Under the pieces are notes generated by a model. It was not told where the DNA came from. It searched no databases and worked only from the letters and a program-made list of their open reading frames with translations. A program made the translations under genes and the position numbers. A stretch of 64,000 nucleotides of DNA from Hermatobates lingyangjiaoensis (lineage: Eukaryota; Arthropoda; Insecta; Hemiptera; Hermatobatidae), in contig JAPFBL010000104.1 of the NCBI GenBank assembly GCA_026182355.1, forward strand, positions 2,535,501 to 2,599,500, in the 5' to 3' direction. Positions 1 through 14,551 of this stretch are shown here, in pieces (the stretch's first letter is position 1; each line of letters starts with the position of its first letter).

Positions 1-965
1 ATCTGCCACCTACACAGTACTTGAAACAAAGTTTTCTTTATTACTTTTAAATATTATAAAAAGCCACATAAAAATACACAAACTAAAAATTTATCGCATC
101 ATTTTTATTTAAAACAATATTAATAAACGAAATCTTGATTTGTTTTAGTGGCCTAGTCAGTAAATATGTGGTACCTTGGAATAATTTTGTTCTAAAATTA
201 GTGAACACTTAACAGTTCACTTTTTTTTACTACAATGGGTTTTGAAATATTGAAGTGAGATTTGTTAGTGTTTTCTTCTTAAAATTTGGCTGATTAAATT
301 GAATTTATTAAATATATTTTCGTTTACATATACTTCTGTAAAGAAATAGAAACTAAGTTCTAGTACAGAATCCTTCCAAATGTCAATGAACACGGCTAAA
401 ACTGCTTGGTCAAAACAACTTAAAAGTTTATATAATTTTATAACAGATATAATGTTTTATGCTCTTTTATAAAACTTTCAAGGCCTACACTTATGAATTT
501 AAAAATGAAGCTGTAATTATTTAAAAATATAGATATGTACTATAAAAATAATGGAATAATAATAAAACTGCTGATAGACATTATATACCAATCTTCAAAA
601 TACCAAAATAAAATAATATTATTATATAATTCAAGCTTAATGTAGAATAATCTTTAAACTAAGATATTAAAATTCAATAACAAAGTTAAACAAATTAAAC
701 ACATAAATAATTTACTAATAGACTAATATAATTGAAATAATTTTGTGTAACAAGGTAAAATTTTTTAAAAAAATTTAAAATTTACAAACAAATTAAAAAC
801 CTTTTTTTTTGATATTTGTGATAACGTAATAAAATAATACAGCTTTTTAAAAGATACTTTAGGGCACAATAAGTCTCTTGCATTAAAATAGTAAATTTTC
901 CCTTTTAATAATAATGAGAACCTATAAGAGGTTGGTCCTCAGTTTCAGAACGAAAGAACACGGGA

Positions 966-978
966 GGGGGGGGGGGGG
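966..978 (+). repeat. 13-G homopolymer
   Basis: Thirteen consecutive G in otherwise AT-rich DNA; such runs are often length-variable. Confidence 0.9.
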
Positions 979-1269
979 TGCAACAGACAAAGCCACTAAT
1001 AATGGTGTACTTCGAACACAAGTATAACCACTACTCAAGACTGATTTACATGTATCTTTACGTCATCATAATTATCGTGAGACTTGTTTCTTTTAAACAG
1101 TCCTTAAATTTATCGTTATGGTTAATTATTGTACTGTATATTAAAACGTAGGGACATAGGTCTGCAGATCTGCTTGTTAAGGCTTATGATTAGAAACTGG
1201 CGTAGATTTATGGAATTAGACGAAGTTGTACAGAGTTAATACGATTGTGAGTCAAGTTGCTTCAGCAAA

Positions 1270-1640
1270 CTAGGATAGACATAGATAATTAGACAAAGTA
1301 TTGTAGATCTGCATATATAGGCATACAATTATAGGCATACGTTTTCACGCATACATTGTAGGTATAATTGTATAGAGCTACTTGATTCTATACACATACG
1401 ATCATAGACCTGATTGTGTAGACATACAATTAAAGGCCTGTTTCTATAGGCATAGTATAATTATAACCTTGTTTATATGGACTGACGATTGTAGGTATAA
1501 TTGGTTAACATATATTGTAGGACTAATTGTATAGATGTACTTGATTGTATAGTCATACACTTAAAATCTCATTGTATGAGCATATAATTATAGGCCTGAA
1601 TTTGTAGACATACGACTGTAGGCCAAGCTGTTTCAATGCA
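1270..1640. repeat. degenerate minisatellite built on 'ATAGGCATACAATTATAGGC'
   Basis: Variants of TATAGGCATACAATTATAGG, TGTAGGTATAATTGTATAG and GACATACAATTAAAGGCCTG recur about ten to fifteen times with variable spacing. This is an old tandem array whose units have diverged. Confidence 0.6.
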
Positions 1641-4600
1641 CATGTATAAACATAGTTGCAGTATCCACCCAAGGACTTTTTGCTTTCAATTTATTTATAA
1701 TTAATTCAATATTTTTGAGATAAAAATATTCGTTAAATATTTATTAATTAAAACGCAAAGTTTTAATTAAATATTTAAATTAAAACGTATCACATAAAAT
1801 ATTATGTGCTAAATAATATGAAGAGCAAACTTTATAATTAATTAACTTAACAAAATTCAGTACTTAAATCATTGTTAAAGAAATATGCTGATAGTTATCT
1901 CCATTACTAAAGAAAGATTTTCTACTTCAATCTTAGACCAATGTATAAAATTAAATATTTCTAGTAACCATGAAAAAAATAAGAAACTGAATTATGAAAC
2001 ACTTGTACCAAATTCTAACAAAATAACTCATTTTCAAATATTAAAATTCTACTTATCTGTAGAAATCATTAAGATACAAAAATGATCTCATTTGAATATA
2101 TCTGATTAGAAATATGGTGCAAAATTTACAAACTCGAAGAAAGACAAATACATTTTTTTCGAACAAACAATTATTACTCAGAAATTACACTTTCTATTAT
2201 ATTTTTATTATATTACACTTTCACACAAAAATTTAAATAGTATGTTTTGAGGTAATATAAAATTTTGAGACATCCAATGAGAGAATATTCATAGTTGATC
2301 ATTAATGTTAAGAAAAACAAGAAGTATTTTCAAACTTAAAGAGGAAATAACACTTATTAATTTTAATTTTCCATAATCTACTAGTACTTTATTCATATAT
2401 TCAATAAATTATATTTAATAAATAAAACTATTACTTAATAATAACACAAGTAACATGAAATATTTATTAATTGATTCATGTCATTATTTACTAATTAACT
2501 TATTGTAACATTTTCAAATTATTGCATTGATAAGGTATTTATTAAAATTTTGCATATTTAATTCCCTGTTTCATTGATATCGTATTACTAGATTCGGTCT
2601 GGTAAATTAGTTTTACTTCAAAATAATAAAGTTATAGTTTTGAAATTTCATTTAATCTATGTTCTTGTGATTGTCTAGGAAATTAAATTGAAATAAAATC
2701 TGAAAGATTGTAAAATAAATTATAACTCGAAATTGGAAAATAATACAAATGCACTTTTTTTTTCATTTGATCCTGAAATCATTCTGTTATTAAACCATAT
2801 TTAGGTATAATAGAAATTTCTATTTCAAACATTGCATTTAACTGCTAAATTCTTGTGAATCAAAATGTATTATTTGTAATGTATTATTATTATTATTATG
2901 AAGTTTATAAAGTCAAATTGATATTTGAGAACCACTTATATAAAAAGTTATCATTTGTTTTTTGTTTTCTTTTTGGCATCTTATATTGGCTTTGGTTTTA
3001 TTCAGATGCCTCTTACAAATTATCCTTGATTTTATTTAAATAATCATTCAGTCAAAAAAAAAAATAAAAAAAATTGATTAATTTATGAATTACTTACATA
3101 GTGCAAAAGAATTAATAAACTAGTCAGCAGTCAGCTAGTCTGCAAAAAAACATCTTTCAATACATTATTTTCTTGACTTCAATAAAATTCTATTCATAGA
3201 AACTTCAAAATTTTTGTCATCATACACTACATGCCTGAAACTATTACTCAATAATTTTACATTAAAATATATTTCATTTTATATATTGTTCACTACATAT
3301 TTCATTACTTCAAACAGGTACTTATAATTAATAAATTATTAATTAATTTTTAAGAAGAACACAACTATTATGAAATAAATTCTTTTTTTTTTTAAATGTG
3401 ATCTATTTTAAACAGTCACAAAAATCACACAGGATATTGTTAGCATTGAGCAAGTAGGCCTCGTGGAACCTGCAATAAATTAAGGTGTTCCCACCCTTGA
3501 CTAGTCGAAAAGAATTCAATCTGAATATTCTAAGTAAACATATACATATAATAAAACAACAAAAAAATACAAAAGTACGTTAGAACGACAGCATCAGGCG
3601 TTAACAGTTTCCTTTTAATACCGTTACATAGAAATATATTTAATAAGTTGTCATCGTTCTAACGTTGATACATATATATATAAATATCAATGCAATAATT
3701 ACACCTTCCACCATATAATATACGCATATATAACATTAAATTAGATTTTGATAAGTTTAGTTATAAAATCTTAAAAATCTATCATTATTATTTCAAACGA
3801 ATTTTGAACACATGCATTTAAAATTATTTGACGATAAATGTGTAAAACATTTATTTACAGCAGTATCCACAAAGTGAGTTCATTATAAAATTCTAGGCAT
3901 TTAATCAGCAGCAATTGATCGATTAATGCTAATTAATTGAGTTACAAAAATACTTACAATATTTATCTTTTTTTTTTTATTTAATGGGTTTCTTTGAAAT
4001 TTCTGTAATACAGGTAGTTAGTATTTAATAAAATCATTTCAATTATACTTTTTTTTCTTTTCATTAAGAAGACTGCTTACACAGAATAGCAAAAAAAAAA
4101 AAGAATATATTACGAACTTACTTCTACGGTAATTATGATTGTATATTCACAAACTCAAGGGAGTTTTATAGCCACTAGAGTAGAACGTTGAATGGAAACT
4201 ACTTACTCTTGGCTAGATCCCATAAAATTTTTTTCAATTTGTTTTCAAGAGTCTTCAGTCCAAGTTTTAATCGATGTTATAGATAGGGAAATAGATATTT
4301 AGCAAACATGCATGGTTAGAAGATTAAACCATTGAAATAAAACAAAAATTAAACTTCATTGACAACCAAATTGCAATTAGATAAATCATAATATTTTGAA
4401 TTTTTGAGATAAATGACAGCAAAATGATTTAAAACTTTGAGTTTCCTAACAAGATTTTTTTTAACGTTACAGAATAAGAAAACTGGTTTCATGTTTAATG
4501 CCAATATTAGAACATAAAGTGAATGCTTTTATTCATATCCTTTTAAAAAACTAAAACAGTTCGTGAATAATTAATTAAATTGTTATCATACTTCAATTTA

Positions 4601-7600
4601 TGTAGGCACCACTAATATATTTTTAGTATATATTAGTACATAACTATTGCTAATATCATTTACATAAGTATATATAATATATTTTAGACAAACTAAAAAA
4701 CTTCCTCTATTAAACCAATAATAAAGCACGAAATTTATGTTTAACTTATGTTACATTAATACATTTCTAAAATATTAGAAAATAGTAACTATTATTATTT
4801 TCATTATCGTTATTGGTGCAAACAGCCAGATTTATTCAAAAAGGAGAAGAGGTGTGGTTTGTAGATAAGGGGTGAGCTGTAAGTCTCGAAAGAGTAATTT
4901 ATTATCAACTATCATTTTTTTTCAAACATTGCGTTTTTTGGTGAATAATTGGATGTATTTTGTGCATTACATTTACATTTTGCTCTTTATATAGTAACTA
5001 GTATCTGCAAGTAATTGCCCATGTGATATTATTTGGTTTATAGTCGAACTTTAAATCTGACAGGACATGGAATGGTATTAAGTAAATTTGACTGCTCAAA
5101 TGTAAATGCCACATCATGCTGCCTCAGCAACACCCCATACCCGCCGCCACTCAGAGGCATAATTTTTTATTTGTTCTTTTTGTAAATATTTTTGCTAATA
5201 ATAAAACAAGCAGAACAAATCATAATTATGTCAAGATTCCCTTTTTAAAACCAATTGAAGTTTATTGTTAAATTAAAAGTGTACGTTTAAATTTATTCAT
5301 AGAGCATAAATAATAGGACACCAGCTTTGGTAATAAAATTCTAAAAATCCAATTCTATAAAAATTAATTATAATAGTACAATCACCATAAATAGAAAGGT
5401 ATAGTTTAGTATTTTAATAATTTTCTCTACATTAATAGTTTATAAAAACAATTATGTTTTTAAATTAAATGAATTTATTTTTATTTAATTGAATTAAACA
5501 AACATAATAAAATCGAAGAAACAAATTTATTATAATTGTCGCAGTTATTAAATTAAATTAAATTAAGAGTTATGAAAGGATTATGGAGTGTATTCAATAT
5601 AATAGTAACCATAAAGTGCGCCAATAAAATAGTAGTTTAAATCCTTTATTTTAGAAAAGATAACCATTTAACCAATTAAGATTAAATGTACAATAAAATA
5701 TCAGAATAAATGTTATTCACGCCATGTATGCTGACTTTTGAATCACCCTGGATTTATTTTACACTCTAAGAATAAAGAGTAATTAAAGTTTCACTATAAG
5801 CAAAGGTAGGTTTATTCATGTTGAGGTGTGGTCACCTGCTTATCATAAACATCTATTAACTTAGGAAAGTTTGAAGATAAAAAACTACGTTTTACGTGAA
5901 AAAATTTCAATAATGTTAATTCTTCCTTAATATAATATCAACACAAAGTAATGTTTTTTTTTATGATGAGAGTAAAAAGTTTTAGTAAGAAATTTAAAAG
6001 GTTCTATCTTATCTGATTTGAAGTGACTAAAAAAAAAAATCTATAAAAAGTGATAGAGATAAAACATATTTTTTTCTAATGAACTGAACATTATATTTGC
6101 TATAAAAAAACTTTAATAAATTTAATTTGAGTAAGATATTTTTCTCCTGGTTCTCCATGATTATTTTCAGGTAATAATTATTTATTTGCCTGAAAGGACA
6201 CACATAAAGGAAGATATTTTCTACGAAACTTCTAGAACATTTTGAAAATGTAATACTAAATCTAGAATTATAACATAAACATACATGAAACCCTGCTGAC
6301 ATAAATAATGACAATAATAGTAATATTAATAACTATAAAAAAGAATGTGTTTAAAGTAAATAACAGTGATCTTATATCCTAACAGCAGAAAATAAAATAA
6401 AAAGATTAAATGTCCTTTATGTAGCATTCTATAGAAGATATAAATATCAATAAATATATATAATTTCCATATTGACAAAAAACATGTGCCAGTTTTCTAA
6501 CTGATACTTTTATTTAATCATTATATTATTATGTACTACCTAAATTAGTAATTGGTGGGCATTTTAACTTGTTGAACAGAAGTAGAATAGGAATAAACAA
6601 AGAATTTGTTAACATTTAGGAAGATATTTCTAAAAATGAAGTTATTGTTATTTAATATACGCTTTTTTACGTTTTTTTTTAAGAGTTGGTTGACGTAAAG
6701 AGGAAATCAAGTAGTATGAGTTTAATAGGGAATATTAAAGAGAGATTTGAAATAATTAAAATTAAAACAATATTGTATACCACATCATCCCTTTGATTCT
6801 CAAAAATATTTAAACTTTTCGAACTATTGATTCATAGATGTTTTATTTGTAGCCAAAAAAATAATTTTCGAATATTTTTGTATGTAATAACAATGCATTA
6901 TAAAGTGATAACAATATTATTAGTTTTTCATTCCATTTTAATATGTATTAACCAAGAGTAATAAAAATAAAATGAAATAAAAATGAATCTATGAAGTTAA
7001 AATACTTAGGTGAAATAATAAATGTATTGACTTACAGATTGTGAGAGAAAGGAACTAGAAGAATTAAAAATGATAAACTCACTTTTTAACATATACCATA
7101 TTCAAACTAATAACAATTGAAGTTGATTCATTAAAAACTATATTAAAACATGAAAAAAAATGTTAGAAAACGTTAAATATAACTAAAATTTAATTTTAGC
7201 TATTTTCTTAAATAACCTATTAGAACTGCACGCCTAACCTATACCCGAGGACGCCCTTTGATGTTCAGTTCACCTAGTTCACCAGGATTAAAAAAAAATG
7301 CAATTTTTCTTTTTAGTTTTCCTCATTTAATTTTTTATTTTAAATTCTGTATTTTATTTATTCTATATTTTTAATTAAGAATTATGTTTTCTGACTTTTG
7401 ACTGTTTTCCTCTATCAATCATTTCTGTTTCTTATTTAGTTTTTTTCTACTTTCACCATTTGTTTTTACATCTATTGGCATTATTATCCCGTTTACTTTT
7501 TTCTCCTTTTCGACTGGTCGGATGGTTAAAGTTTTTACCATCGTCTCTTTCAGATGCTTCACCTCAATCTCACATTTGGCCTGAGCAGAGATACACCAGT

Positions 7601-8560
7601 GACTGAGAGGGATATAACAAACAACTGCAATGAGCAATGGGTGTTTGAAACGAGCTGAATATGTTTGAGGAGTCATGAGGAAGGGTAGTTTCATATTAAA
7701 AGATACTTTCAAGGGACTGCAATTGTTATTATACATTTTGCAGAATCATAGAAATGGAGGTGAACAAGAAAAGGGCTCGCTCGTGCCCAATGAATATAAT
7801 ATATATTAAACTTATTTGCATCTTTGATATCCATCTTTAACGTTTTCATACAAATATAATTGATAGTCAAAATTGACTAACGCTCATTTTCAAGTTTTAC
7901 ACATGTATTTATTATACAATAAAACAAAAAAAAACTTACCTACGATTTTGTACTTATGCAAAATTTAGCAAAGCCAAAGCTCTGGTTGGTGCAAAACAAG
8001 TTGAAAGCTCAGTCTATCAGCTTTCGCTTGTGTCTTGAGTACCGGTTAAGGCATGAATTCGGAATTGCAAGGGCCTCTGTGTAAGAAGAGATCCAGAACC
8101 AAAATGAGAACACTATGTAAAATTAGAACATATATTGGGATAAATCGCATTCATAACTATTGTTCCGAATCGTATAACAGAACAACTATTGAGATAAATT
8201 ACAATTGCATTAATTCATCTTACTTTTAATTTTTATAGCGTGTCCGAACGGCTTAAGACCTTTGGAGCATCTCTTAGTCGCCTTTGAGATGGTCAAGATA
8301 TAACTGGTCAAGCTCGTCACACAACGATCAACATGAAAGAATAATGTATTATAACTTAATTGATATCAGACTTTGTAGAGATAAAATAACATATTCTTTA
8401 ACTATTTTGGTGGTTATCATACAAAACAAATATTCGTTTACAAGGGATTTCAATGTTTCCATATTATGAGATAATCATACTTATTGGCCTCAAGCAAATA
8501 GGTAAGTTTTTTTCATTTTTGGTCCTGGATCTGCTATTTTATATATTATAATCAATAATT

Positions 8561-8874
8561 TTTATTAGGAAGGGTATATTGTATTTGAAGAAAGGCCTGT
8601 CATTGCTGTACCTCAAGTATTCAAATCCTTAATCTGTTCCTCGCTAGCTATGGCACCATCTGATAACAGTTTTAGTAAAGAGTCTAGCAATTTAACACAT
8701 AAACAAGTTAGTCAGTAATAAATGTACAAAGATAGGTGATTGACTGGACTTGGAGAGTGTTATGGCTAAGTGTTTAAGAAAGGTTTCGCCTAGTTGTATC
8801 ACAGTGCTGAGGTGGCTGGGCTAATGCCCTGCTCGTAGTGACCACTTCTATCTTGCTGTCAATCTGAAAGACAC
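8561..8874 (-). other. probable 3' UTR with poly(A) signal candidate
   Basis: Downstream of the stop on the minus strand the first clear AATAAA (TTTATT on plus, 8561-8566) lies about 310 nt away. In DNA this AT-rich the hexamer can occur by chance, so the transcript end is tentative. Confidence 0.35.
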
Positions 8875-8991
8875 TTAAATACCCATCTGTTCATTTTTTT
8901 CTAAATTAAGGCACTGAGAGAGGAAGTCTTCCATAGAAGCGTACATGTGTTCCAAAACTCCATCAAGAGAATGGCCTTCGTCAGCGTAGCT
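8875..8991 (-). CDS. DPP-like exon l, terminal coding exon
   Basis: Acceptor TTCTTTCAG, 117 bp including a TAA at 8877-8875 (residues 648-685). It reads SYADEGHSLDGVLEHMYASM, then EDFLSQCLNLEKNEQMGI and stop. DEGH carries the triad His, as in the 'YPDEGH' motif of DPP10, and the 'HxYxSxxxFLxxC' helix closes the hydrolase domain as expected. Confidence 0.95.
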   Translation of the reverse strand, partial: SYADEGHSLDGVLEHMYASMEDFLSQCLNLEKNEQMGI

Positions 8992-11519
8992 CTGAAAGAA
9001 AAAGAATTATTAAGTAATCAAAAATACACTTCCTTTAGTTAACTATAAAAATTAATTTGACAATATTAATGTGTTTCACTGAACATATTGTGATATTCGT
9101 TTATTTATTTGAATATATATGGGTGTACAAACGTCAGAGCCATTGCTGCCTGAAAAGTCTTAACATTATTTTAAAATTTTGTGATTTAAACATTGCTGTT
9201 AAAGGTATAGTATTGTTCCAAATCAATTTGTTCTGAAGATTTCGTGCAGTTGTGAGATTTTAGACCAAATACAACTTCTACATGATATGAGGCATTAAAT
9301 GGGTCACGTGCACTGAGAAAGGTGGAGGCATATACTTATTCCGATTTTTAAGAGCTTGGGAATGGGAATAGCCCAACCAAGTGATTCAATTTATTGAAAT
9401 CAAACAGAAATTTACTAACTCATAAGTAAATAAAATAACTTTAAACAAGTAAATAAGAATGATTTTTATTTCATTTCACCCTATTTGTGAATGATACTTG
9501 TGATGATAGACAAGGTCTGCCTTAGATGCCTCGTCTGATATTCATTACAGTCTTTTACTGCATAACTAAAGAGCCGTGTACAAACCTGATATCTAAAGAG
9601 GATGCCGGCCTGAGATAAACTCCTGGCCAAAGCAACACTGTGCACATAGGGAACTGAGAGATCGGCGACGCCATGAACGAGGTAGAGAGCGCTGTTGTCT
9701 ATGTGACGACTGTGCTGTGTTGCATCCACCTCTACGTACAACTTGTAGTTCTCTGAAGGCACTCCCAGAACGCGCTCTGTGAACACTGAGTCTGCAACAA
9801 AGCATATTAAGTTGACTTCTAGTCAAGAGTGGAGTAGTAGTGGTGTCTGAAACAAGGCGTACTGTAGTAGATCCAGTCTGTGATGGGGGAAATTGCAATG
9901 CCACACTTGAAGACCTTGTGTTGAGAACTGAGTGCCATCGCCGTCATGTAGCCACCGTACCCCCGACCCCAGACGGCTATGCGAGTCCCGTCCAGGTACT
10001 TAAGCATTTCAATCAGGTACCTGCAACACAACCACATAATCTCACTTTCATTCATTTACATAACTATTTATAAATGATAATTATAAATACGTAAATGATT
10101 ATAAATATTTATATACATTTAGATAAAAGATTTATGATTTTTTCATGTAATTTTTTAATAAAATAATTTAAAAAATCTGATTGAAGTATAAAAGAATTAA
10201 TGTGAAAGATGAAGTTCTAGAAATTCTGTTTGGTCCGTTAAACGCGTTATAAAGTTAATTACATGAAAATTGTTAGCACCAAAGCATTTCGTAAACATCA
10301 TATTATTATAAAAAAAAATCTGCCATACCTCGTGAATCAATGCTGCAGCCACTAGACTGGTTTCACAGGTTCTTAATCTTGAAGAGGAATATGAAGATGA
10401 TCTTCCGGTCGGGCTGCTACGACACCCATTCATGAGGTATGATAGATTTTCATAATAATCTGACATCATGACATTGTTGGTACTAAAAAGTTGTTGTATA
10501 TATTTTGTTAGTGATAAAATATAATAGTTATATATGTTTGTTGCCTCATCCAACCTGCTTAGAGTAATTTAAATCATTGGAAAACTATTCAGGAAGAGAT
10601 GAAAGTGGTTTGAGATCGATGGAATGAACAAACATACATTTGGGAAGTAAAAACGTTACATCGATTCTAAGCCAATTGCTGATGAGTTGACGGCAGAGAG
10701 GGGTATTTGGACCACTAGATATTAGACCAGGGAAAGCTGCGTGGGTGTGGAGCCTCCACATGCGCCCAGCCGCTCACTCCACAGAGCAAACGGTTTTCGA
10801 CTGACTTGACACCAGAGTAAGGTACCTGATGTCGAATTACACATACGGCAATACTTTACTTTCCTTCATTTTATACCCTTTAAAATACCTCTCTTCTATC
10901 CCACTCCTTTAAAATTTCTACATCTTTGGCTTCAGTTGGGATTTGACTCTAACGAAGACCGGTTGTTACTTAAGTGTATCGTTTAGTAATATTTATTATT
11001 TTTTGGTAGCTTGATGTATCGCTTTCCGTGTTCGTGTGACTTTATCGTATACTCTGGAAGGTAATGTTTTGGTGTGCATTCATAACTCTCCTCTACCATA
11101 ATAATTAATACACTTTTTATTTCAAGGAATCTCTCTCATTCTTAGGAAGCGACCTAAAAATGAATAAATTAGTCTTATCTTACACATAGGATAACGTTTC
11201 AGATCTTGTCCGTATTCAAGAAAAATATTTCTGATTTTCTGTTTAAGATAAAAAGGCCACGACACTCGTTTAGAACGCTATTAAACTTTCAAGTTAAGGA
11301 GAGTAATATATTTATTATTCAATTTGTACAAACATTTATGGAAATGACCTCAATTCCATTATTACCTTATAAAATAATTCTAAATATCATTTTACACATT
11401 ATGATTATAAATCTTCCAATACTTACTTTTTGAGACTGCGAGTGTATTTTCCTATTATTGGTGGTTTATTATATTTTAAAATTATTATTGGTTGTTTATT
11501 TAAATTGGAACACTTTTTC

Positions 11520-11558
<39 letters not shown>

Positions 11559-14499
11559 TAAACTGTAATACATAGAAATAGACATAATAAAGAGTCAATT
11601 TTCAATATTTCAACCGTTATTGTTGTCATCCACATGAGAAGAAGTGAATTGTCGGAGGGACGACAGTCAACTGAAGAAATCTCTGGGTGAGGTCAAAATT
11701 TTGGCATTATCTTTGAGGTAACAAATGAAATAAACGAAAAATATAATCAAAATTTTAAAACATCGGGAAATATTTTTTTTTTCAATAAAATGTAAAAATT
11801 TTGACTTATAATTCAATCTCAAACCTTGTGAGAGCGATACAAGCCATACCGTTTGACGGATCAAATGAAACTATGCCTAAAAATAAAACATTATGTGGAG
11901 AATGAGTTGAGATAATTATTTTCAAAATTACATTCACCAATGGGGCAATGTAATTTGAAAAATGGTTTTCAGAAAATGTTTTTTTGACGCTAAACGGCTT
12001 ATTAAAAAATCATGAAAATTAGACCAAAAATGGAACACAAAAAAAAATTCATGAAATTTTAATCAGGGCAAATAGCGATAAAGCTATAAAAACTGTTTGT
12101 TTATCCTGGATTAAGGAATCACCTGTTATACTTGTCCGATTTTTGATATTTCTTTACATTGTTTACATTGACTTTGAAATTTTTTGAGCAAATCCACTGA
12201 GGTAAATATTGATGTTTATAATGGAAAAATTTAAATAATTGATTGACTTATATGGGATATAAGAAGAATAATATTATTATATGTAAAAAATCACCGCCAA
12301 TAAACATAAATAAATTTCCTTTGTCTTACATGGTATGATGGATTTGTCTCAAAAAATTCTTTAATAAATCTCACCATGATATTGAAATGTGACGAATGAA
12401 CTCTTTCCTCAAGAAAGAGGATTTATGTTTGTTGACTAATATCCAGTTTTTTCACTATTCTAGTCTAATAGTTCGTATTTATTGTTTTCAAAAATTAGAA
12501 GCTCCTAACTATAAAAGTTTTAAATTATACTGAATTGCTGGCTTTGACTTTGATTTGAGTATGTAAACTGGCTAATTACATTAATATTAGAAATTTTCTA
12601 ATAGTTTACCTACAAATTTTATCCAACATACTTCCAGCTCAAACAAACCCACTTGCTCAAACCTTGTAGTCAGTCATATGTACATAACCTTCTCAAAGTC
12701 TTGAAGACGGTTAAAAGGTATATAGCTATATATGTGACACTAAATTGACACATCACAGTAGAATCACTCTTTGGATGCCACCTGCGGATGCTACCTATGG
12801 ATGACACCTATGAATGGCACCTGTGAAACTCAATATACATTCATAACAACCTTATAACAGAGAACAGCAGACAGGAAAAGATAGCACTCCCTCAGAAAAA
12901 ATTTGTATACATGATTTTAACAAAGGGGAAGGAAAATGATTTTATTAAATACTAAGAAGACATAAAATTCCCAGTATAATAATTTTATAAAAGACCAAAA
13001 ATGTAAAACATAATTTAAAATTTAAATCTATCGTTTGAAGATTAATAAATGTAATTATCGTATATCCTTAATTATAAATTATCTTAAAATGGCATTATTT
13101 CTTCGATGTTTATGATGATTTTCAGAGAAAATAAGAGTATTTTCCTGTTTTAAATTTGAAAATTTGACTTAAATATTCAATGTAGAAGAAGGTCAAGTAA
13201 ACAATATAGAAATCCACTGGCTATTTGTACAAAAGCCATGTTCTCTTGTAGGAGATTATTTTGTATTAAGAAATGTTCACTTTGGCTTTTCAAAAATATA
13301 ACTACTGCTGTAATTATACATATATGTATATGAGATTATTTGCATAAGGTGTCGGATGTACAAAAATAAGCTTATATATTGATAAGTCGATCAATCACTA
13401 TCTGTACTACCTCAGGAATGAAAGCCTAATAAACATCTTTCATAGATGTTTACATTATGCTTAAATGAGACGTTATATATTATATACCCAAGAAGTTTGA
13501 TATTAAGTTTACGTATAGTAAAGTTGAGTGTAGGCCACTCCAGATTTTTTTTATTTATATAGATAATCTTATTTTATATTATTTATATTTTTTCTTCTTA
13601 CTTTTTCTTCACATTTTTGCAAACTTATTTTTATGATATTATCAGTTATACTACATTGGTTTCTAGTTATTATTTAGTAATTTCACATTCTTTGCGCAAG
13701 AAGGAAAATTGCGGAGCAATTAAGATTAAGATAAAAGTCTTCATATCTTAAAGACGAAGGGTATCCAGGTAATAAAGTGAGTTTGTTTTTAATTAGCTGG
13801 GTGTTTCTTCTTGATGAAGTTTTATATACATTAATCGTACATACATGAACTACAAACCAGGAAGTTGGATAAAAAAACGTAACACAAAATAACTAGCAAT
13901 GGTTTTTGACCAATGTATTCCAGCAGGTTAACAACGGATCAATTTGTTGTTGAGAAGACAGTAAATTTCTCAGGAACAAATGTAGAATTTATATATGTTT
14001 AACTTGTTCAAATATGCCAAATTGTTAGGCATTGTTAAAGTGGTTATTTCACCTGGACTACTGACCTGAGAGCGTTAATGCTGTCTTGCACCTGACTACT
14101 GGTGAGTCGCTTACTGACGCTGCGTGAACCCTCCTCTCCCCTGCCCACGATGTCTATCCGCACATAGACAACGTCGAACTGCGACGACATGTACGTGCCC
14201 CAGTCTATGTCGAACTCTTTACTCACTAGCTCCTTGCCCGGTCTTCCGTCTCTGAAAATTATTTTATTTAAATATTTTTTTTAAATAAAAGGTATCTTAA
14301 TCAATGCTTGCTTTATGTGTTATATATATCAAACAATTAATTGAAAAGAACACAGAGATGTTTTGTTTCTCAAACAAGCAGAGCTCCTTCTCCTGATGAT
14401 GACTTTGTAAAAATATTGAAGTAAGTTCCATTATACATTCTTCATGTTCTTTTCTCATAATTGCTTGGTGAGATTGCCTAATGGACTGTTCTGTGTTTA

Positions 14500-14551
<52 letters not shown>

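Larger units (their letters stand above)
1..8560. other. AT-rich non-coding flank downstream of the DPP-like gene
   Basis: No exon, transposon protein or RNA gene was recognised. Open frames here are short, lysine/asparagine/leucine-rich, and follow base composition. A 105-residue minus-strand frame at 7419-7736 shows no motif I recognise and no partner splice sites. The only structured parts are a 13-G run (966-978) and the degenerate repeat at 1270-1640. Confidence 0.6.
10021..14065 (-). other. intron between DPP-like exons i and j (4.0 kb)
   Basis: Holds a (TA)n tract (11522-11553) and a 1.9-kb copy of an interspersed repeat (11694-13550). The rest, including a GC-richer patch near 10,680-10,800, shows no coding signal. 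Confidence 0.8.

Noticed and set aside
7419..7736. 105-residue minus-strand frame downstream of the DPP-like gene
   Set aside because: Lysine-rich end and no domain; nothing beyond its length supports it.
8235..8310. tRNA-like stretch GTCCGAACGGCTTAAGACC
   Set aside because: It does not fold into a cloverleaf with a recognisable T-arm and acceptor stem.
9840..10073. Plus-strand and alternative-frame ORFs over the DPP-like exons (also at 15120-15407, 15487-15675, 33063-33344, 39621-39944)
   Set aside because: They are shadows of the real minus-strand exons; they ignore the splice sites and lack family similarity.
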